Below, one piece after another: positions 11,445 to 21,182 of a DNA stretch of 64,000 bases (within the stretch, counting starts at the first letter, position 1; the number at the start of each line of letters is the position of its first letter). Made by a program: the position numbers and the translations under genes. Location: assembly GCA_009667805.1 (NCBI GenBank), contig CM019063.1, forward strand, positions 61,899,506 through 61,963,505. The letters run 5' to 3'. This stretch comes from Leptobrachium leishanense (lineage: Eukaryota > Chordata > Amphibia > Anura > Megophryidae). The notes beneath the pieces are model-generated. The model searched no databases. It was not told the DNA's origin and worked only from the letters and a program-made list of their open reading frames with translations.

Positions 11445-11689
11445 TTAATGGGTCTTTATCAGGAATTGAGGATTCCGGCACCAGAGCATAAATACAAGGT
11501 GTGGCTCCATGGCAGTGAGTGTCTTCCTCTCTGATTGGTTTCTTTCTATATACAGTGTGTGTATATATATATATATATATATACACAATTCTAAAAAATA
11601 ATTATGCTTTTGGGCGATAAATAATAATGTTACCAGAAATGATGAATTGTATGCAGTGTGCCTTTGTGTCTACATGACAGCTTAGGGGT

Positions 11690-12420
11690 TATTCAAAGAG
11701 CAAGGAATTGGCCACGAAATTACATCAAACAGTGAATTTCCCCGTACGGTGCAATTTCGCGGTCATTCAGCTATTCAAAAAGTGAATTGCCAGCGAAATA
11801 CGGTGACCTTCATTCAGCAGTGAATTCCCCATAGAGAAGCAATGGTTAATCTATTCAGAGACACCGAACAGCAGTGAAATGTCAGTGAAATGCCCTGATG
11901 TTCGGTAGTTTCATACAACAGATTTAATCAGACGAATCCTATAGGTTTCAATGTAACAAAAGAAAAATTCCCCGTTTCTCATAAATATTTATTCAACTGT
12001 TTATTCTTTTCATTTGCAGCAAAAATTTATTTATTCTATAGTAATTTTTCAGGATTTTTTCGGTGAATATTTTTCCGATTTTTTTGTAAATGGTGGGGGT
12101 GGGGTTAATGTAACAGAAAAAACAGACCTTTTTATTATTATTCGTCGGACCTTATATATTATTTCCATGCTTTTTAATGCAGTATTTTTTTTAAAACGCC
12201 TTTTAAAAGTTGCAATGTTTTTTTTTTTTTTACCCCGTTCGGCAGCTTGTCAGCTTCTTCTGGGGTCTGTTCGGCAGCTCATCGACTTTTTTCGGATTGA
12301 TTCGGCGGTCTGTCCGGCGGATCGTCAGGTGCATTCGGTCAATTATTCGAAAGATGCACTAGTTTTGAGTTTTGAGAATGAATCTCATGTCTTTTATAAG
12401 AAATAATCCTCATTATCTGT
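11690..12420. mobile_element. MITE family A, long copy
   Basis: Begins GGGGTTATTCAAAGAGC, then CCCGTACGGTGCAATTTCGC, AGTGAATTCCCCATAGAGAA, CAGTGAAATGCCCTGATG and the internal AT-rich body with GACCTTATATATTATTTCC and GCATTCGGTCAATTATTCG. It is the best guide to family order: terminal repeat, hexanucleotide-like A/T core, then a TCGGCRG-rich section. No transposase frame is present. Confidence 0.65.
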
Positions 12421-13130
12421 ACATGCTTCCGTCTGACCCAAAGATACTTAGGAAGAATGTAAGTGTTTAAATATTTTTCCATTATTAACATTTAAATTCC
12501 ATGAATAACAGGCGCTCGAAAATTGTATTTTCAAGGGATCTTAATATTTATTCACACATATTTCACCGAACATGGAGTTATATTTTGTATTGTTTTATTG
12601 CGCACGAACAGCTGTTAATACGTACTTTTTTTTTCCCTGTTTCAGAAATTGCTAATATGCAAAAAACACAAAAAAACACAAAAAAACACATTTATGGATT
12701 TATTAATACGCATTTTTTAATTTCTAATGGAAGAATATTCACAATCTGAAATACTTTTGATCTACACATTTTAGGTTAAACCTACAGGCTGTCTGCAGTA
12801 TTCAGTGAACAAAGTCAGACATATGCGGAAATAGCTGCAATGTCACTATTAAATGAAACAAGTTTGTGGTGTAGAGAGAGAGGTGCCAGTAAATCCATCC
12901 CCTCTTTTAAATTGTGATATTTGTTGCAGAGGACTGGAATTTATGGACAAATCACCTAAGAAGTGGTTTGTAACCTAAACACATGTCCGTTACTTACCAG
13001 CAAAGTCCCTGTGCTGACTCCTTCTTCTGCTGTGCACTACTATACAAGTTGCAGGGACTTAGCAGGAAGATAAACACAGACATTTAGGTCAGGAGGGAGA
13101 GTTTTGCAGACTTTTAAATAATAATACTTT
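12421..13130. other. AT-rich intronic sequence, nothing recognised
   Basis: Contains a short (ACAAAAAAAC)n run at about 12660-12690 but no element ends, RNA gene or coding signal that I can support. Confidence 0.4.
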
Positions 13131-13224
13131 ATTCCCCAGCACTGTACAAGATATGTGTACAACGGGGTGATACGTTAGCACAGCAGATGATACTTAGGAT
13201 GACACAGTACATTGGGGGACCCTG

Positions 13225-14004
13225 TTCTGTAGGGACTTACATAAGTGATGTTTTGTGAGGTAGGTGTCTTGCTTAAGGACTTTTCCTGGTGAGGTGTTCT
13301 GACCGGAATCCAAATCGGCTTTCCACGGTTGTAGAGCAGAGACATGGAGGTGATGAGGTTGAACCTGCTTCCCCACAATTTTAAGGCAGAGATCTGCTTC
13401 TCCATGGTTGTAGAGGAGAGATGTGCTGGTCAGATGTTCTGATCTGGAAACTAACCTTCTTCTCTGTGGTTATATAAGAAAGATATTCTGGTTAGATGTT
13501 CTGATCCAGAAATAACCTGTTTCTCCATGGTTGTAGAGGAGAGATGTGCTGGTCAGACGTTCTCATCTGGAAACTAACCTGCTTCTCCATGGTTGTAGAG
13601 GAGAGAAGTGCTGGTCAGATGTTCTGATCCAGAACTTAACCTGCTTCTCCATGGTTGTAGAGGAGTGACGTGCTTCTCAGGTGTTCTGACCTGGGTCCAA
13701 ATCGGCTTTCCAAGGTTGTAGAGCAGAGACATGGAGGTGAGGTTGAACCTGCTTCCCCACAATTTTAAGGCAGACCTGCTTCTCCATGGTTGTAGAGGAG
13801 AGATGTGCTAGTCAGGTGTTCTGACCCAGAAACAAACCTGCTTCTCAATGGTTGTAGAGGTGAGACCTACTGGTCAGATGTTCTGATCTGGAAACTAACC
13901 TTCTTCTCTGTGGTTATATAGGAAAGATATTCTGGTCAGATGTTGTGATCCAGAAATAACCTGTTTCTCCATGGTTGTAGAGGAGAGAAGTACTGGTCAG
14001 ATGT
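13225..14004 (-). repeat. SINE-derived minisatellite, left part
   Basis: Starts as a recognisable minus-strand SINE (TAGGTGTCTTGCTTAAGGAC, then GAGGTGTTCTGACCGGAATC, TTGTAGAGCAGAGACATGG, compare 15750-15865) and turns into units of about 61 bp: TTCTGATCCAGAAATAACCT, GCTTCTCCATGGTTGTAGAG and GAGAGATGTGCTGGTCAG. The amplified piece is the tRNA-like head around the B box. The array resumes at 15357. Confidence 0.8.
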
Positions 14005-15282
14005 AGGCCAGTTAGTCTTACGTCAGTAGTGGGGAAATTAATGGAAACCATGTTAAAGGAAAGGATTGTTGAACATCTAAAAACACATAGATTACAGGAT
14101 CAGAAACAACATGGGTTTACCTCAGGGAGATCATGCCAAACTAATCTTATTGATTTTTTTGATTGGGTAACAAAAATAATAGACACAGGTGGTGCAGTAG
14201 ACATTGCTTATTTAGATTTCAGTAAGGCTTTTGATACTGTTCCGCATAGAAGGTTTATCAATAAATTGCAATCTTTGAGCTTGGATTCCAATATTGTTGA
14301 CTGGATTAGGCAGTGGCTGAGTGACAGGCAACAGAGGGTTGTGGTAAATGGAGTTTATTCGACGCAAGGTCTTGTTACCAGTGGGGTACCTCAGGGGTCA
14401 GTACTTGGACCCATTCTCTTTAATATTTTTATTAGTGATATTGCAGAAGGTATTAATGGAAAAGTATGTATTTTTGCTGATGACACAAAGATTTGCAACA
14501 GGGTTGACGTTCCTGGAGGGATCAGCCAAATGACAAATGATTTAGGTAAACTAAAAAAATGGTGGGAGCTGTGGCAATTGAGTTTTAATGTGGATAAGTG
14601 CAAGATAATGCACCTGGGACGTAAAAACCCAAGGGCTGAATATAGAATATTTGATACAGTCCTAACCTCAACATCTGAGGGTTGGGATTTAGGGGTTATT
14701 ATTGCAGAGGATCTAAGGGTAAGTAGTCAATGTAATAGAGCAGCAGGAAATGCTGGCAGAATGCTTGGTTGTGTAGGGAGAGGTATTAGCAGTAGGAAAA
14801 GGGAAGTGCTCATGCCACTGTACAGAGCACTGGTGAGACCTCACTTGGAGTACTGTGTGCAGTACTGGAGACCGTATCTCCAGAAGGATATAGACATCTT
14901 AGAGAGAGTTCAGAGAAGGGCTACTAAAATGGTGTACGGCTTGAAGGAGAAAAGTTACCAGGAAAGGCTTAATGATCTGAACATGTACAGCTTGGAAAAA
15001 AGACGAGACAGAGGAGATATGATAGAAACATTTAAATACGTAAAGGGAATCCACAAGGTAGAGGAAGGGAGTATATTTAAAAGGAAACAAAATAGCAAAA
15101 CAAGAGGACATAGTCTTAGATTAGAGGGGCAAAGGTTTAAAAGTAACATCAGGAAGCATTATTTTACTGAGAGGGTGGTGGATACATGGAACAGTCTTCC
15201 AGTAGAAGTGGTAGAGGCCAAAACAGTAATTGAATTTAAGCAGGCATGGGATAGGCATAAGGCTATCCTAAACAAAAGATAA
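14005..15282 (+). pseudogene. LINE ORF2 reverse transcriptase C-terminal part, open frame without its own start
   Basis: The frame is open from the truncation point (RPVSLTSVVGKLME) to TAA at 15280-15282. Landmarks counted from the GTG at 14029: AYLDFSKAFDTVP about 60-72 (RT motif with first catalytic Asp), TSGVPQGSVLGPILFNI about 117-133, and IFADDTK about 148-154 (the FADD catalytic pair). It continues through the thumb to LEYCVQYWRPYLQKDI, SLEKRRDRGDMIETFKYVKG and TWNSLPVEVVEAK. The endonuclease and the N-terminal half of RT are missing, so it cannot retrotranspose, yet there are no stops or frameshifts, so the copy is young. The clade (CR1/Rex1/Babar) is assigned from motif memory. Confidence 0.85.
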
Positions 15283-15356
15283 ATCCAGGTAAAGTATCCA
15301 TGTAATTGGGCAGACTAGATGGGCCGAAAGGTTCTTATCTGCCGACATTTTTCTAT
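14005..15356 (+). mobile_element. CR1/Rex-like LINE, 5'-truncated copy inserted in the SINE-derived array
   Basis: A non-LTR retrotransposon fragment from mid reverse transcriptase to its 3' end. It ends with a short untranslated tail (GGCAGACTAGATGGGCCGAA, then TTCTTATCTGCCGACATTTT and CTATG). The flanks GGTCAGATGT and TTCCAATCTGG rejoin to the array unit GTCAGATGTTCTGATCCAG, so the insertion point is clear, and any target duplication is very short. Other copies of this family lie at 6828 and 21183. Confidence 0.9.
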
Positions 15357-15865
15357 GTTCCAATCTGGATATGCACCTGCTTCTCCATGGTTATAGAGGA
15401 GAGATATGCTGGTCAGATGTTCTGATCCAGAAATTAACCTGCTTCTCCATGGTTGTAGAGGAGTGACGTGCTTCTCAGGTGTTCTGACCGGGATCCGAAT
15501 CTGCATTCCACGTGTTGTAGAGCAGAGTCACGTTGGTGAGGTTGAACCTTTTTCTCCATGGTTGTAAAGCAGAGACCTGCTTCTCCATGGTTGTTGAAGA
15601 GAGATGTGCTGGTCAGGTGTTCTGATCCAGATACAAACCTGCTTTTTCTTAGTTGTAGAGGAGAGACGTGCTAGTCAGGTTTTCTGATCTGGGGATATGA
15701 ACTGGCTTCTCGTTGTAGAGCAGAGATGTTGCCGCAGACAATATTTTGTGGTAGGCAAGTATGTATCTGTACTGTAGGTGTCTTGCACAAGGACACTTGC
15801 TGGAGAGGCGTTCCGACTGTGATTCAAGCTTGCGTCTCCATGGGTGTAGAGCAGTGATATCACCT
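15357..15865 (-). repeat. SINE-derived minisatellite, right part, ending in SINE sequence
   Basis: Continues the units seen left of the LINE (CTTCTCCATGGTTGTAGAGG) and ends at about 15740-15865 with a less altered SINE segment on the minus strand: GTAGGTGTCTTGCACAAGGA, GATTCAAGCTTGC at the B-box position, and GTGTAGAGCAGTGATATCAC. Confidence 0.75.
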
Positions 15866-16132
15866 CTACCCACCCATCAGAAATCAGAATAACATGCATT
15901 TTCTAAAGGTGGGCCATCCTTAGTGACGTCCACAGAGGGAACTTTCAACGTATCGTGAGGTCAGAATATAAAGTAATATAAGTAAGTAATATAAAATATT
16001 AAAGTTGTTAAACGAACAGAGGGACACAGTTTGGTGATGTGGTGGTGGTGGTGGTGATTGCTTTGAGTTTTCATGTTCCAAGTAAACCTTTAAAATTCCC
16101 CTTTTCCTCCCATTTTATTGTTCTCTTTCAAG

Positions 16133-16386
16133 GACATCTAATGGGAAAAAAGAGCATAGAGGAGTTTCCATACAGCTACGACGGTGGGGACAAGGTGTTG
16201 GCCTCAGCATACTCCGAAGGAGACTCAGATAAGCCAATAGAGGGATACCAGCAATGGAAAGAGGCACTAATCGCTTTGCTGAGGATCCTAGAGACAAGCG
16301 AATCCAGGAACACTCAACGATTCAGAGACACGGCGCCATATAACAAAAAGCCCTGGGACTCCGAGGACAAAAACAACCTCAAAGAG
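16133..16386 (+). CDS. grp: Gastrin-releasing peptide precursor, exon 2
   Basis: Starts after a polypyrimidine tract and CAAG acceptor. The leading GA completes Gly58, followed by HLM-GKK: Met61 is the amidated C-terminus, Gly62 the amide donor, and Lys63-Lys64 the prohormone convertase site. The mature peptide would span residues 33-61 (29 aa). The rest is the C-terminal extension, with the family-typical segments QQWKEALIALLRILE (helical, compare IRWEEAARNLLGLIE in the human protein) and KPWDSEDKNNLKE. The exon ends in phase 0 before GTGAGA (16387-16392). Reading on into the intron gives a spurious extension to a stop at 16416. Confidence 0.95.
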
Positions 16387-16623
16387 GTGAGATCGCATGA
16401 TATACCGGAGATATAGGAGATTTAGGAGATTGTGCCAAGGCCATTGAGTTATACGTCGCAAACTAATCACTGTGTTCTTGTTACTTTGCAACGTTTGGGT
16501 TTAGTAAACACCTTCATTGTTGAGCTACTTCACCCCCATGTGCTGAGCTCATTTTGACCATTTTCTGCTTATCATATTCAGCCACTATATGCAATCATGT
16601 TTTATTTCAGAACCCTCAATTAA

Positions 16624-16810
16624 CCCCTTCACTGCCGATAACGAGATATCTCAGGTTTCAAAGGCACCATCTGGTGCTCCGATATCGAGATATCTCGATG
16701 TGCTGATCTGCAGCCCAAAAGAAAATGAAATTCATTTGATGCATACAAATTTCGTTAGCTTTTGGGCTGCAGAAGGTGCCCCCAAAGTTTTGGTCCTGTG
16801 GGTATAATGC
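16624..16810. mobile_element. piggyBac-like terminus with hairpins
   Basis: TTAA (16620-16623) is followed by CCCCTTCACTGCC, the same terminal repeat as the outer element at 25309. Behind it are small palindromes: GAGATATCTC twice (one as CGATATCGAGATATCTCG), GGCACCATCTGGTGC, and an AGCCCAAAAG...CTTTTGGGCT stem at 16712-16770. No matching right end was found nearby. Confidence 0.6.
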
Positions 16811-17303
16811 CCAAAGAGCTAAAACTGTAAAATCGGCAGCTGGAAGCTCTGAAATATCGGGCTTTCAGACGCTGTCAGTAGCCGATGCAGGAGAAATAGA
16901 AGAAAATAGATCTTCTAGTAAAACCTCTGTAGCTCAATTTGGCAGTAGATGGCGCCACGAAAGGCCCGTATCTGTTGAGAGCATCTTTGAAGAGGCAGAT
17001 TGAATTACTAAATATTATAATAAAAATAAGTCGGTCATCTATCTGATAAGTAAATAGAACCTAAGTCATGAGATATCACGTGTGTAACTAAATTATTAAT
17101 TTAAACCCATAAGGACCAATGATGTACCAGGTGCGTCCTACAAAACCAGTCGCTTAACGACCGAGGATGTACCTGGTGCGTTATGTTTTTAAAACACCCT
17201 CCCTCCCGATACTCACCTCTCTGGTCGAGGTCCGCAGTGGTCCTTGTGTAACTAAATTATTAATTTAAACCCATAAGTGATATCTCATGACTTCTATTTA
17301 CTG

Positions 17304-17882
17304 TAGATACTCGAGTATATCGCTAGATTTTGGTGACAAAATTTTACCTTAAAATTGGAGGGGGTGCGTTATATTCGAGACATCTGCATCGCGTGTAAAA
17401 AAAAAAAAAAAACTTGCTTTGCTCTGGATCCCAAGTCTCCTGGAAGTTCCGGTAGTCTCGCTGAAGTGAATGCGGACTCCCTGATGCTTGCAAACACGTC
17501 AGGAACAGGAGAGGTGGGATCCAACACGGCCAGAGGGCAAGCTCGGTTTAAGCCAATCAGTCACCTCGCTCTCAATGTATCCTTCCTGGTAAAATCCTTT
17601 ATAAATAAATAAAATAAATAAATTCACCTTACTCGCCTCCGCTGGCCATCTAATCGCTAGTAAAGAAGACGGATGGCCGGCGGCTTCATACTTAGTAGCA
17701 ACTATAATCATTCTAGAGCAGAGCACCCTGGCCTGAGGGGCAGAGTGACCGTGTTAAGAGAACCTGGAAGGATTTTAATTGTTTACCAGTTCAGTAAAAT
17801 TTTGTTCCTCGTGTTATATTCGAGTCTTGAGTATTCTCTATCCTTCGCGTTATATTCGGGTCGCTCTATACTCGAGTATCTA
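17304..17882. mobile_element. Non-autonomous TIR element (579 bp)
   Basis: Termini TAGATACTCGAGTATA and TATACTCGAGTATCTA are perfect 16-bp inverted repeats. The flanks CTATTTAC and TACTTATC rejoin to the complement of the uninterrupted palindrome arm at 17043-17055, suggesting a TAC-type duplication. It contains a SINE tail at 17565-17613. The superfamily is not certain. Confidence 0.65.
17565..17620 (+). mobile_element. SINE 3' tail
   Basis: CTCTCAATGTATCCTTCCTG, GTAAAATCCTTTATAAATAA and an A/T tail of (AAAT)n type, the same tail as the SINE at 2925. Confidence 0.75.
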
Positions 17883-18262
17883 CGGGTACTTATCAGATAG
17901 ATGGCCGTCTTATTTTTATTATAATATTTATAGTAATTCAATCTCCTCCTTCAAAAGATGCTCTCAACAGATACGGGCCTTTCAATGGAGAACAGAGAAG
18001 GCTATATTTTTATTTATTGTGTATATATTTTATGTTTTGTATATCTTAAACATAACTTATTGCTTTCTGGATCGAGTAACTATTTTCTCAATTTCGTATT
18101 ATTTTTATTTAAATACAAGTATTGTTTCAGTATTTTCTGTCTTTACGAAATCTTTAAAATAATGAAGTGATAACAAAAAATGAACAATGGGGACATTCTA
18201 CTTTCTTAGTATGTCAGCAGTGGATCTATCCATACCAGTCAGAAAATCATCCCAGACTTTTA

Positions 18263-18688
18263 GGCTAGGGTCAGACGAAAGCAGTTTTAACGTGCGTTTA
18301 GCCGCACGAAATCACGGCCGTGCTAGCAGCAAATGACGTCCAATGCCGGGGAACACACGAAGTACGGCCGCACGAAAGTTCGTCCGCGCAACGCAAGTGG
18401 CAAACAAACGCATTTTGTCGAGAACGTGAAACCACTAGTACGGTCGTACAGAGTGCGCTGCGTCCGCATAGCGGCGTGTGTGCGTGATTAGGAGACGTCA
18501 GACACTGCTAATGTCCGGCCAACATAACGTCCAGACACAAAAAGTGTTTTATTGATGATCCGTACAAAAACACGAACGCAAATGCGCATCGTATGACCGC
18601 TATCGCGTACTCCGTGAAAAAATGCGTCCATTCGTTCGAACACACTTTTTCACAGACAACGCGAAAATGCGTTCGTCTGACCCTAGCC
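18263..18688. mobile_element. PIF/Harbinger-type MITE (426 bp)
   Basis: Perfect terminal repeats GGCTAGGGTCAGACGAA / TTCGTCTGACCCTAGCC, flanked by TTA (18260-18262 and 18689-18691), the 3-bp TWA duplication of Harbinger elements. The interior is GC-rich with many ACGTCC/CGCACG words and nothing coding. Other copies: 32511 (a divergent relative), 42112, 46055, 53030, 53552, 54003, 57362. Confidence 0.85.
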
Positions 18689-18865
18689 TTAGCCCCACGT
18701 CCATGTGTGATTTTGTGATTTCTAAGTTCGACAGACTGGAAATATAGATCTAAATAAACAATATGAGAGTCCAGTACCCTAAAAACAATTAATAGGAATA
18801 GCGTGACACAATTTTACATCAATAATCGAAAATGTTAGATGTACACTCACAAACATTGAATTTTT

Positions 18866-18938
18866 TTTATTTATTTATTTATAAAGGATTTTACCAGGAA
18901 GGATACATTGAAATTTCTCTCGTTTTCAAGTATGCTTA
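18866..18938 (-). mobile_element. SINE 3' tail
   Basis: ATTTATAAAGGATTTTACCA and GGAAGGATACATTGAAATTT, then TCTCTCGTTTTCAAGTATG: the SINE tail in reverse orientation, lacking the tRNA head. Confidence 0.7.
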
Positions 18939-19299
18939 TTACTTGTATTTTATACTAATTATTAAAAATTTCAGATGAAAATAATGCATCACATATTAAC
19001 TGTAGAGCTGTTGACATTTAAAATTTTTTTTAAAAAATGAGAGAAATATAACAATAATAGGAATTAATAAAACAAAATATGTAAGAATGCACTATGAAAA
19101 TTAAATAAAATATCAAATAAAATACTAAAGGCATGGCATAAATGTGACAAATTTATTGCGCACGATAATAATACATAAAATGTATATAAAAATGTATGAC
19201 TTTCTGGATTTCGCATTTACTTGATTATTCTTGAATTATTTTTAAATAAAAATTGTCATTATCATTTTTTAGAACTAGTCAAAAAAACATATAAAAATA

Positions 19300-19494
19300 C
19301 AGTCGGGGATATTAAGAGAGTGGTGAAAAGTAGGAGAATGGCTGGAGAATGGAAAATTCTAGGTCAAAATAGCCAAACCAGAAAAATTCTCCCTTTCATC
19401 TCACTTTCCAAATCGGCTATTTTGACCTAGAATTTTCCATTCTACAGCCATTCTCCTGCTTTTCACCGCTCTCTGAATAACCGTGTGAGATTTA
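19300..19494. mobile_element. Hairpin MITE family B, single copy
   Basis: A fold-back of about 190 bp: GAATGGAAAATTCTAGGTCA, AAATAGCCAAACC and complement, ending CACCGCTCTCTGAATAACCG. Tandem copies are at 45795-46740. Confidence 0.8.
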
Positions 19495-19573
19495 CAAAAA
19501 ATTTTTTCGACCAGTGGAAGTTTGACTCTCTTCTGTAGCAGGGCTGTCAGACTCCAGCCAACCAATGTGTCTG

Positions 19574-19640
19574 AACTACAACTCCCATGATTCTCCGGCC
19601 ATCTATTGCATTCAAAGAATTCTGGGAATTGTAGGCCATC
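19574..19640. repeat. Short TIR-like repeat
   Basis: ACTACAACTCCCATGATTCT and GAATTCTGGGAATTGTAGGCC form a loose inverted repeat of the kind seen at ends of common vertebrate MITEs. There is nothing else to classify it. Confidence 0.45.
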
Positions 19641-20096
19641 GTGAGATCCCTGATCCATTATTTGTTAGCAATATAGTTATCCGTACCAGTCAGAAAATCA
19701 TTCTTAGGCTGGCCGTCCACTGGGTCCGTATTCGTGCGATGGTGCGATCATCTGATATCGTCTGTCGTCGTCCGACCGATCCCACAACATGCAGGAGATT
19801 CAGCCCTCGTCCACTGCTTCAGACTTCCATCGTCCGACTACAGACTCAATGGACAGCCAGCCTTATGCTCATGGGTGGGTTAGAGGAATGGAGGGATCCC
19901 ACATGGTTATCCTCATAGACATGCGCACAGATTGGGGATTTGTTGCATGGATTGAATTTCTGTTTTACTTTAATAGCTTAAAGTTATAGAATTCTCGTGA
20001 ATTACAAGTCATGGAGGGAGGGTTGTATTTTGCCTGTCAGCGTGATGTTCAAGACATTTAGGATTAGGGTTATTTTTAGGGCTGGGATAAATTTTA

Positions 20097-21182
20097 CAGG
20101 GTAATTCAAAGAGATTCGAAAAGTCACCGCACGTTCGGTGACTTTTCGTTCTCTTCAATTCAGTTCCTTTTGCCGATCCCATTTCGGTGACCCTGCGGTG
20201 TATTCAGCAAACACCACAGGGTCCCCGAATTGCAGGGAAAGGCCGCCGCAAACCTGACGAAAACTAACCGCAAAACCCGGCGAATGCACGCCGAAACCCC
20301 GCAAAAACATTTGAATTAACCCCGCCGAAAACCACGGAAAAAAACCAGCAGGAGCCAAACGCAGCTGCCGGAAAAAGCCGACACCACAGAAGAGGCAGTG
20401 AATAAATTTGCAAAACAGTTTGCATGAATGATTGAAAAGTGAAACGCTGTTTGCAAATAAACTACTGAGCGAAAATGTCTGAAATTTACATAAGATCCAA
20501 TGAATGATAATAAAAAGGGCTGTTACAGAAAAAATAAGTAAACTTAAAAAAAAAACAGAAAAATGCTTAAAATATCCTAAAAAATCTATACATAAAGAGA
20601 CTCTTTACTGCAGAATTTTATAATTCTTAGATATTGAATTAAAACCGGAATATTTTTAACATTGAAGCCTATGGGATTCGCCTGAATAAACCTGTCGAAT
20701 GAAACCACCGAATGGCAGGGCATTAGGGGAACCTTTCACTGCTGGTTTGTGTTCTCTGAATAGCCGAAGCAATGCTTTTTCATGGGGATTTCACTGCCCT
20801 CGAACAGGCACCGAACAGGCACCGTATGTACAGGCAATTCGCCAGGATGTGGCGAATTGCCTGCTCTCTGGATAGCCGAATGGCCAGGAAAGGTAACCGA
20901 ACGCTGATTTTCAGCATTCGGTTACCTTTCTCCAGCCATTCGGATCTCTTTGAATAACCCTGTAAGTGACAATGTGCAATGTCAAACAGCAGCCGCCAAG
21001 GCCAGCAAAGTATTGGCATTAAAAGGGGAGTTCACTTTCGGGATGAAAACAGAATTTTGCCATAAATAAATGAATTCACTGCAGGGTCGCCGAAATGGGA
21101 TCGCCGAATCTGCCCGAATTGAAGAGAACGAAAAGTCACCGAACGTGCGGTGACTTTTTGATTCTCTTTGAATAACCATGTA
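20097..21182. mobile_element. Non-autonomous TIR element, family C (about 1.09 kb)
   Basis: Terminal inverted repeats of about 100 bp: GGTAATTCAAAGAGATTCGA, AAGTCACCGCACGTTCGGTG, ACTTTTCGTTCTCTTCAATT and GATCCCATTTCGG, mirrored at 21085-21180. The interior contains a family A-like block (CTATGGGATTCGCCTGAATA at about 20670), so A and C share an ancestor. A second, split copy is at 53459-54985. Low-quality frames inside are not genes. Confidence 0.75.

Larger units (their letters stand above)
5378..16132 (+). other. grp: grp intron 1 (10.8 kb)
   Basis: Starts GTAAGT and ends TTCTCTTTCAAG, phase 1. It is filled with repeats listed separately: a G-rich minisatellite, MITE family A copies, LINE 3' ends, hairpins, a hAT and a SINE-derived minisatellite containing a LINE. 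No other exon was recognised. The unannotated parts 5378-5950, 6240-6825 and 12420-13130 show no feature I can support. Confidence 0.85.
16951..17988. repeat. Interrupted palindrome with an inserted TIR element
   Basis: Arms of about 100 bp: AGGCCCGTATCTGTTGAGAG at 16963 and its complement near 17980, and TCTATCTGATAAGTA at 17038 against its complement at 17886. Between them a second symmetric part (CTAAGTCATGAGATATCAC at 17060 against 17274-17300) and a 28-bp direct repeat (TAACTAAATTATTAATTTAA, 17086 and 17249) flank a piggyBac-like core starting AAACCCATAAGGACC. The element at 17304-17882 interrupts the right arm. Confidence 0.65.

Noticed and set aside
16387..16416. Extension of grp exon 2 to a stop at 16416
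   Set aside because: GTGAGA at 16387 is a good donor and exon 3 supplies the family-like C-terminus in phase.
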